Of a stretch of DNA of 64,000 nucleotides, positions 58,901-64,000 are shown in pieces. How positions within the stretch are numbered: the stretch's first letter is position 1; each line of letters opens with the position of its first letter. The notes beneath the pieces are model-generated. The model worked only from the letters and a program-made list of their open reading frames with translations. It was not told the origin of the DNA and ran no database searches. Position numbers and translations under genes: made by a program. The stretch is from assembly GCA_934045905.1 (NCBI GenBank), contig OW203763.1:47237494-47301493 (forward strand). The letters run 5' to 3'. This DNA is from Leuctra nigra (lineage: Eukaryota; Arthropoda; Insecta; Plecoptera; Leuctridae).

Positions 58901-60971
58901 CGTTCTGCAATTCGCTATTGCGAGGGTAATGCCCAAAAACTTAGAGCGGATATCATCAACGCCCCATACCACGTGTTGGGTAAACACTCGCAATGCGGGG
59001 ACTTCTGCAAAAGAAACAACAGAAACGAAGTTGATTACGTTCCAATCATAGAAAAATCTAACATTTGGCCTGAAGTAAGTATTCAACAAAGTAAATTATA
59101 TTTTTCTATTCGTGCTAAAGTTCAATGTAAAACTAAAAAAAAAATTATTTTTCACTCATTTAGATGAAAAAGCTTTTTCTGGGCTTAGCTGGAAAAGCTG
59201 AGGTCCTCAAGGACAATCTTACAACCAACCAGGCAGAAAGGTTAATGGGTTGCGTGGCAAAGTTTGTGGGTGGCAAAAGAGTCAATTTTTCTACCGGGAA
59301 GGGGTATCAGCATCGCTCAATGGGGGCGGGCCTTTCACATTCTGGGGGCCCAAGTTGGCATCTAAGCCCTTGGAGACGCATGACAACGAAGAGCCCTGGA
59401 CCCGTCTTCAAGACGATGGTGACGAGGCGGAAGGTCAGCTTGATATCAAGAAACCTGAACTTCGAGAAAGAGGGCCCACATCGGCGTCGTCGCAAGCCTG
59501 CGGAGGCAGCGGAGGCAGATTTTGACTACGGCCCAAATGCTGCTGTCCCGGACATCGATGACGCAGAACTTGAGCGTCTCATGAAAGAGAAGCTTGACAA
59601 GCTGCACGCTCAAGTTGCTACTTTGGAGCTCATGCATGCCGTGGAGAGAGGAACAGTGAAGCAACGAGAGAATGAAAAGTGGGTAAACGCAAGAAAAGAC
59701 AGATTAACTGCGTCAAAATTTGGCGCTGTATGTAATCGGCGCCCTTACACTCCATGCCACAACTTGGTGAGTTCAATAATACACGTTTTCCTTTGGAGAC
59801 AGAAGCAAAAACAAATGTTTACTTCTTCTAATAATCAAAATTGCTTTTGTTTACTACTCCCATATACCATGATTGCTATTACTCTTATACATAAAGTCGA
59901 ATGTCTGTTTGGGTGGGTGTGTGGGTGGATGTGTGTATGTATAGGTGTGGAAGGGTTGCTGCTCCCCCCACCAGACCGAGCAACGCCGGGCGGGTCAGTT
60001 AGTATTATCAGTTTATCACCTTAAAAGTCATAATGCTGACATCTAATCCATCCATAGGTGAAGGATCTTGTATATCCAAAACCAATACATTCCCGGGCTA
60101 TACAATATGGCATTGACAATGAGAGGACTGCAATAGAAGATTATGAAAAACTTCATGGTGTGATAGTGGAAGAAGCCGGCATCTTCATTCGCCCTGAGTT
60201 GCCATATCTCGGCGCAAGCCCTGATGGGTTGATTGGCAGTGATGGACTCATCGAAGTCAAATGCTTGTACTCTCTCGGAACTGAAACGATCAGATCTGCA
60301 CTCGACTCGTCAAAAAAAAACCTTTGTGTAAAATTAGAAGACAATGAACTTGAAATTAAAAAGCGCCATAACTACCATTTCCAAATCCAGGGACAGCTGC
60401 ATTTAGCGGATCGGCAGTTTTGCGATTTAATTTTGTGGTGTGAAGCTGGATTAGAGGTTCGATTGCACAAATTACTAATAAGAAATTGATTCTGATTTTA
60501 CGCCATTACTACCATAGTTATTATTGACTTATCAATTCAATCACAAAATCAACTCTTTGTACTATTTTTAGGTGGTGAGAATTGAACGAGATAGGGAAAT
60601 GTGGGAATCTGAGATGCTACCTAAGCTGAGTATGTTTTACATGAATTGCATGCTGCCAGAAATAGTAAATGGCCGTGTGCACAGAGGCATGCAAGTTCGA
60701 GAGCCGGCATACATTGCAACAGAGATTGCCAAACGTGCAGCCGCCGCAAAGGTAACAACTAGGGAAAAAACAACTCACAGGAAGAAAACAACTCACAGGA
60801 AGAAAACAACATCTAAGAAGAATGCGAAAAAAGGTTCAAAGAAAGGTGGGGTATATTATTGTATTTATTGTTGTTACATGTGAAACAATTTTATGTGAAT
60901 TCATTTTATAATGCCGAATGTGTGTTTATTTTCCAGCTACTCAAGTTCCTCAAGAATCAGATGAAGACTGA
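55819..60971 (+). CDS. Transposase-YqaJ nuclease fusion gene, ten coding exons
   Basis: The joined exons (55819-55919, 56377-56460, 56809-56892, 56988-57423, 57902-58072, 58484-59074, 59164-59766, 60058-60456, 60572-60845, 60937-60971) give 2,778 bases, 925 residues and no stop. Residues 1-100 are basic and disordered. The Mutator-like transposase domain spans about 125-545: VDGGW (D274), a CxxC...HxC zinc-like insert (C313, C316, H328, C330), GDGDSS (D367/D369), CANH (C391, H394) and NQAERLM (E514, probable catalytic Glu). After a basic linker with DYGPNA, a YqaJ exonuclease-like domain (about 650-840) has ASPDG (D746), IEVK (E756, K758) and FQIQGQ. The tail has repeats of TTHRKK and ends ESDED. 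All residues expected for activity seem present. It should cut and paste DNA in the nucleus; the nuclease role is unknown. Confidence 0.85.
56377..56460 (+). CDS. Transposase gene coding exon 2
   Basis: Acceptor TGTACAG, donor GTCAGT. It encodes ESLLDALLGEPSTSTG and ends TPPKR. Phase 2 in and out. Confidence 0.7.
56809..56892 (+). CDS. Transposase gene coding exon 3
   Basis: Acceptor ATGCAG, donor GTTAGT. It encodes RFQQTRTMSAVNSSELAE and ends SSPQTSP, a Ser/Thr-rich linker. The donor was chosen because it keeps frame with the next exon. Confidence 0.65.
56988..57423 (+). CDS. Transposase gene coding exon 4
   Basis: Acceptor ATTCAG, donor GTAAAA. It encodes the N-terminal part of the Mutator-like domain: GRRVVDLFHVAQQF, YQCNMCEKQF, NDAAVWGSLSVGIG and MDVPIMTAKKFRGHEEKIG, which match the conserved start of this family. 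Confidence 0.88.
57641..57806. repeat. Foldback repeat in transposase intron 4
   Basis: AATATCTGTGACGTTTCAGC, then CTTTCATGAGGCAATGACAGGACAA, is mirrored by TTGTCCTGTCATTGCCTGAT and GCTGAAACGTGGCAGATATT. A hairpin MITE that leaves the exons intact. Confidence 0.8.
57902..58072 (+). CDS. Transposase gene coding exon 5
   Basis: Acceptor TACAAG, donor GTAAGT; phase 0 on both sides. It carries YVTVIVDGGWSKRSYKHGYN, with the first catalytic Asp (D274). Confidence 0.9.
58145..58483. other. Transposase intron 5 with dispersed repeat
   Basis: GAGCGAGCGACTACTTTTGACGC, TTTTGGCACGGA resembles, inverted, the segment at 2657-2705 (CGTGCCAAATGAG, GACGCTCGCTTCGCTCGCTC). An intronic repeat insertion. Confidence 0.5.
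58484..59074 (+). CDS. Transposase gene coding exon 6
   Basis: Acceptor TTTCAG, donor GTAAGT; phase 0. It encodes IIGARTKKLLYLAVKNKYC, CFKNYCGSSTGMEQEIIVEG, MVGDGDSSVFARVRQNVPYG and ECANHVIRCYKDNLY: the second catalytic Asp and the C/D-x2-H motif of the Mutator/Kolobok/hAT/P clan. Confidence 0.93.
59164..59766 (+). CDS. Transposase gene coding exon 7
   Basis: Acceptor ATTTAG, donor GTGAGT; phase 0. It holds TTNQAERLMGCVAKFVGGK (probable catalytic Glu), a basic stretch HRRRRKPAEA, DYGPNA, a predicted coiled coil around LMKEKLDKLHAQVATLEL, and the start of the YqaJ domain (RKDRLTASKFGAVCNRR). Confidence 0.9.
59882..60003 (+). mobile_element. Short Helitron-like relic in transposase intron 7
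   Basis: It starts TCTTATACATAAAGTCGAATG with TGTCTGTTTGGGTGGG and ends GAGCAACGCCGGGCGGGTCA then GTTAGT. The end is a GC hairpin followed by a CTAGT-like word as in Helitron 3' ends. Only about 120 bp. Confidence 0.45.
60058..60456 (+). CDS. Transposase gene coding exon 8 (YqaJ nuclease core)
   Basis: Acceptor CCATAG; phase 0. It carries ASPDGLIGSDGLIEVKC, the PD-(D/E)XK active site of YqaJ/lambda-exonuclease-type enzymes, and NYHFQIQGQLHLADRQFCDL. The donor GTTCGA is weak. It was chosen because reading on gives a stop 31 bases later, while splicing gives the expected WCEAGLE-VVRIERD. Confidence 0.85.
60572..60845 (+). CDS. Transposase gene coding exon 9
   Basis: Acceptor TTTTAG, weak donor GTGGGG. 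It encodes VVRIERDREMWESEMLPKL, the usual end of YqaJ domains, then an Ala/Lys-rich tail with TTHRKK twice and TTSKK once. Confidence 0.8.
60937..60971 (+). CDS. Transposase gene last coding exon
   Basis: Acceptor TTCCAG. It encodes ATQVPQESDED and a TGA stop. A C-tract follows immediately. A short acidic end after a basic tail is plausible but the exon is too small to be certain. Confidence 0.6.
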
Positions 60972-61147
60972 CCCCCCCCCCCCCTGAGATTCTTAGTAAA
61001 CTGTCCCCCACCCCACAAGTACTTCAGAAAAATGCCCCTCCCACTTCCGAGATGTTCAGGGAACTCCTTCTTCACACCCGCCGCAAGAACCCCTCCGCGA
61101 AGTTCTTGTTAAATAATTATTCTGTAATTATAACTTCAAATTATGAC

Positions 61148-61153
61148 AATAAA
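61148..61153 (+). terminator. Candidate poly(A) signal of the transposase gene
   Basis: AATAAA, 177 bases after the stop codon; further AATAAA words occur at about 61302 and 61391. No cleavage site evidence. Confidence 0.45.
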
Positions 61154-62109
61154 ATGTACGTTTATAAACACATTTGGTTTGTTTGTACCTCCATCCCACC
61201 ACAGACGGTCTTGTAATAATCGCGAATACATCTGATAGTGATAGTATAACAGAGTGCAACGACTTTTACTTTCTCAGATTATTGATTCCAGTTATTCTCT
61301 AAAATAAATCACACTCCACGAACTTACATCATTGTCGTAAATTATGATTATTCTTTCTGTCAGTTTTTTGTTGCTATTTTAATGTTCTAAAATAAATTCA
61401 TTTTTGTAAATTGTAATTTTTATTTTTTTTATTTAGTAGCTATTGAAGTTCAATTTAAATATTATATGTCAATTAAATTTGTTTTATATATTATATATTT
61501 TCATATAATACCGATTTTATTATCATCAGAGAACAAAACTGAAATGATATTGTAACTTGATAATAGAATGTCAAGCGAAATGAGAATCTTTAGCGAGATG
61601 CGAAATATTCGAAACGACTTTGAAAGAGATAAGATCTGATCAGGATGTCCCTCAACCCCATTAGTCGGTTCAGTCAAGCGAAATGACTAATGCGACCGTC
61701 ATTCTACCTGCGCTCGATGCCTTACTGCAGCTCAAATCAGGCAGTTGGGGCACACCTGTATGCATGCATCCCGCAACAACAAATAACACTAATTAATTAA
61801 TAACAGACGATCCAAATAAGATACGAGCTTCAAAATAGCTTATTCTCCGCGGATAGTGGTCCTTCATGATCTGTGAAAATATCAGCTTAATAAACACAAT
61901 GGTTTAAGAGCCTGACCCATTTCAATGAAAAAATGGAAAAAGTTACATCATTAGCGTCGCTCAGGCTCTTGATTAGAATGCACTAAGAATTTGAATCAAA
62001 TTCCATTAAATCGCAAATGAAATTATCTCGGGTTTAAGCCATTGCGCACTTCTCTGTGACTTCGGGATTAATTACAATTAAATGTTCAACACAAATATTT
62101 TTATCCGAA
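61154..62109. other. 3' non-coding part of the transposon
   Basis: No gene. GTCAAGCGAAATGA occurs at about 61572 and 61675. AGAGCCTGAC and GCTCAGGCTCTT (61908, 61960) form a loose hairpin, and GCCTGAGCGAC is shared, inverted, with the left end near 54554. Confidence 0.4.
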
Positions 62110-62130
62110 CTCAGAGGGGCTCCCACAACC
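62110..62130 (-). repeat. Right inverted terminus of the transposon
   Basis: Read on the minus strand GGTTGTGGGAGCCCCTCTGA, matching the left end at about 16 of 20 positions, and followed on the plus strand by TTAA at 62131-62134. Confidence 0.5.
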
Positions 62131-62450
62131 TTAATCACCTCTTTCTATAATAACTACACGTTCAGAAGGCTTATAATGATACAAAACATTTATATAAATT
62201 AATTATTGGTTCAGGCGCCATTTTGTTAACCGGAAGTGATGTCATATCTCGAAAACGGCTGGACCGATTGGAACGAATCTTTCACTTTTCTTCATGGAAT
62301 ATCACTTTAAGGCTTTAAGCATATTTTGGTACCAAACGAAACTTTTCTTAGTAACCAAATTGGAAATTGCTTATTTTTTTAAAGTAATTAGTCATTGTTG
62401 TTCCGATATTGTGTTAAAACTAAAAAAATGTGTGATATCCCCATAAAAAA

Positions 62451-62772
62451 CACTCCGTGTAAAAATACCAGCCAAGTCTCTTCAACATAACAAAAAATAG
62501 AAGAAATCTAAAAAATCAGCACTGAAAAGTAGTGATATCAAAAAATGGGCCAAGTCAAAACCTAATTTTAAAAACCAAAATATACTTGGCGGCATAATAC
62601 CTAAATGCCCTTAAAAACGATGCGCCAAGTATATTTTGGTTTTTAAAATTAAGTTTTGACTTGGCCCATTTTTTGATATCACTACTTTTCAGTGATGATT
62701 TTTTAGATTTCTTCTATTTTTTTATGTTGAAGAGACTTGGCTGGTATTTTTACACGGAGTGTTTTTTTACGG
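62451..62772. mobile_element. Foldback MITE, arms about 145 bp
   Basis: CCATAAAAAACACTCCGTGT at the left is mirrored by CACGGAGTGTTTTTTTACGG. Arms continue through GCCAAGTCTCTTCAACATAA and TTTTTGATATCACTACTTTT to a centre near 62610. One arm end also occurs at 26842-26905. Confidence 0.9.
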
Positions 62773-63024
62773 GTCTTCATTACTTTTGAACAACTCATAT
62801 GATTAAACTGTGTATAAGTAGCTATTTCTTGGGTCGACCTTTGAAATAATAATAGGTAATTACAGTTTCTTATTAGTACGATATTTATACGCAAACTCGA
62901 CGAAGAATTTAGAAAGTTAATACATTCCTGTTAAACTCACCTAGGTCTATCTTTCATTCCAATCGTTCCCCCTGACTTTTCAATATTTGAAGCGATTTAC
63001 CATGTTCTATAAGCTCCCAGGTTA
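62773..63024. other. Intergenic, nothing recognised
   Basis: AT-rich, no gene or repeat structure seen. Confidence 0.4.
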
Positions 63025-63026
63025 TA

Positions 63027-63851
63027 CCGGGTGGCGCAAAAAAAATCACCCTGTTTGAGAGGTCACTTTATTGAAACTATTGTATATAGGATTCTTAAAT
63101 TTGTACACGTATTAGAAAACATACCAAAATTTAATGTGTGTAAGTTACAAAAACATTACTATTGTAGGAAAAAGTTACAGCTGTTCAAATTTGGTTGTCA
63201 AAAAATTGATTATACGGAGCTCAAATAGCGCGCGTCCAGAAAACTTCCAATGGCCGGGACGCTGTTTCTTCAAAACTACGTCCGATATAAAGCTGAAAAT
63301 TTCATATTATATTGATAATATGTTGAGATCGATTGTGTAAAAATTTCAATACATTTTAATAAATGGAAATAAAATTATGGCATCTTGAAGTTGAGCGTAA
63401 AATCAGAATATGTAGATTATTTCTAAACTTTTATTACACACGTTATAAAAGTGATTTTTTCCTCGCCATTCTGTTTTCAAGCTCAACTTCAAGATTCCAT
63501 AACTTTCGATCCATTCATTCAAATTGATTGAAATTTTTACACAATCGATCTTAACATATGTGTAATATAATTTGAAAATTTCAGCTTGATATCGTACGTA
63601 GTTTTGAAGAAACAGCGTCCCGGCCATTGGAAGTTTTCTGGACGCGCGCTATTTGAGCTCCGTATAATCAATTTTTTGACAACCAAATTTGAACAGCTGC
63701 AACTTTTTTCCTACAATAGAAATGTTTCTGAGACTTGCACATATTACATTTTGGTATGTTTTCTAATATGTGTACACATTTCAGAATTCTATATATAATA
63801 GTTTCGATATATTGACCTCTCAAACAGGGTGATTTTTTTTGCGCCACCCGG
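63027..63851. mobile_element. Full-length foldback element, CCGGGTGGCGC ends, TA-flanked
   Basis: The 825-bp element is a near-complete palindrome. The left half (CCGGGTGGCGCAAAAAAAAT, AACTTCCAATGGCCGGGACG) is the inverted copy of the right half, with its centre near 63440. TA abuts both ends (63025-63026 and 63852-63853), which suggests a Tc1/mariner-type MITE. The mirrored reading frames in both arms are a by-product. Related ends lie at 12357 and 14658-14677. Confidence 0.88.
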
Positions 63852-64000
63852 TATAGTTGATAATCTCTGCCTGTTCGGTGCATTCTTATTAGATAAAACA
63901 TACTGATTTCTTTTGAAGCACTTTCTAATACTATATATTTTGTTGAAACATCTTCCTAGTGCTTCCTTCATCTCCTTAGTATTTGATTTTCTTGTTAACT

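Larger units (their letters stand above)
54344..62130 (+). mobile_element. Putative autonomous DNA transposon with transposase-YqaJ gene (Mutator/Kolobok-like)
   Basis: The left end GGTAGGGGGAGCCCCTGTAA and the right end (reverse complement GGTTGTGGGAGCCCCTCTGA) form an imperfect inverted terminus of about 20 bp, and each abuts TTAA (54340-54343 and 62131-62134). The body carries one spliced gene at 55819-60971. TTAA duplications are characteristic of Kolobok and piggyBac; the transposase motifs exclude piggyBac. The left flank is satellite, but the right flank is not, so a clean insertion into the satellite is not shown. The right side may have been rearranged. Confidence 0.6.

Noticed and set aside
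59250..59525. Alternative overlapping frame in transposase exon 7
   Set aside because: The main frame holds conserved features (GGKRVNFS, RRKPAEA, DYGPNA) and joins both neighbours in phase. The other frame ends in a stop and has none of them.
54344..62130. Classical Mutator element with 8-11-bp duplication, or piggyBac
   Set aside because: No matching 8-11-bp duplication flanks the ends. The DGGW / GDGDSS / CxxH motifs are not those of piggyBac. Kolobok-like remains the better fit, unproven.
63031..63901. Mirrored frames of 65 and 77 codons with similar translation
   Set aside because: They come from the two arms of a palindromic element. The similarity is a consequence of the inverted repeat, not selection on a protein.

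Overview
This is an AT-rich animal genome window, most likely from an insect and possibly a hemipteran. Four things point there: an arthropod-type Rab27 gene split by introns of about 8 kb, abundant hAT, TTAA-type and mariner-like elements, tRNA-derived and 5S-rRNA-derived SINEs, and a multi-exon Mutator/Kolobok-like transposase gene with a YqaJ nuclease domain. The species cannot be fixed from the sequence. There are no operons, and most open reading frames here are chance.

Left region (1-22,000): the minus strand carries the 5' part of Rab27. Coding exons lie at 20325-20480, 11803-11870 and 3810-3924; the 3' exons lie left of the window. A likely non-coding first exon ends near 21601-21605, and a CACGTG-rich stretch lies just upstream of the first coding exon. 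The introns are packed with mobile DNA. The most striking case is a nest at 8105-11704 where five levels of elements sit inside each other, one with a perfect 8-bp duplication and one in a perfect TTAA site. Other hAT elements with perfect 8-bp duplications lie at 15160-16076, 16981-17278 and 18818-19394.

Middle region (22,000-29,672): long inverted repeats, a tRNA-derived SINE with a 9-bp target duplication, and a 5'-truncated non-LTR retrotransposon on the minus strand. The retrotransposon is joined to a 28-bp minisatellite that is open in all six frames. An element built of TCCTAAATTAGGA-like words follows, then G- and C-tracts, then a 200-base assembly gap.

Satellite block (29,873-54,343): about 24.5 kb of a roughly 131-bp tandem repeat. 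Multi-kilobase higher-order blocks recur at exact offsets of 6,882, 3,801 and 10,683 bp. The block holds a 1.5-kb element in a perfect TTAA site and a small inverted segment present twice.

Right region (54,344-64,000): a putative autonomous DNA transposon of 7.8 kb with short inverted termini, each flanked by TTAA. It encodes an apparently intact ten-exon gene of 925 residues that joins a DDE-type transposase (DGGW, GDGDSS, CANH) to a YqaJ/lambda-exonuclease-like PD-(D/E)XK domain. Two large foldback elements close the window. The transposase-nuclease gene sitting against a TTAA-rich satellite, in a window with several other TTAA-flanked elements, is the most interesting system here.
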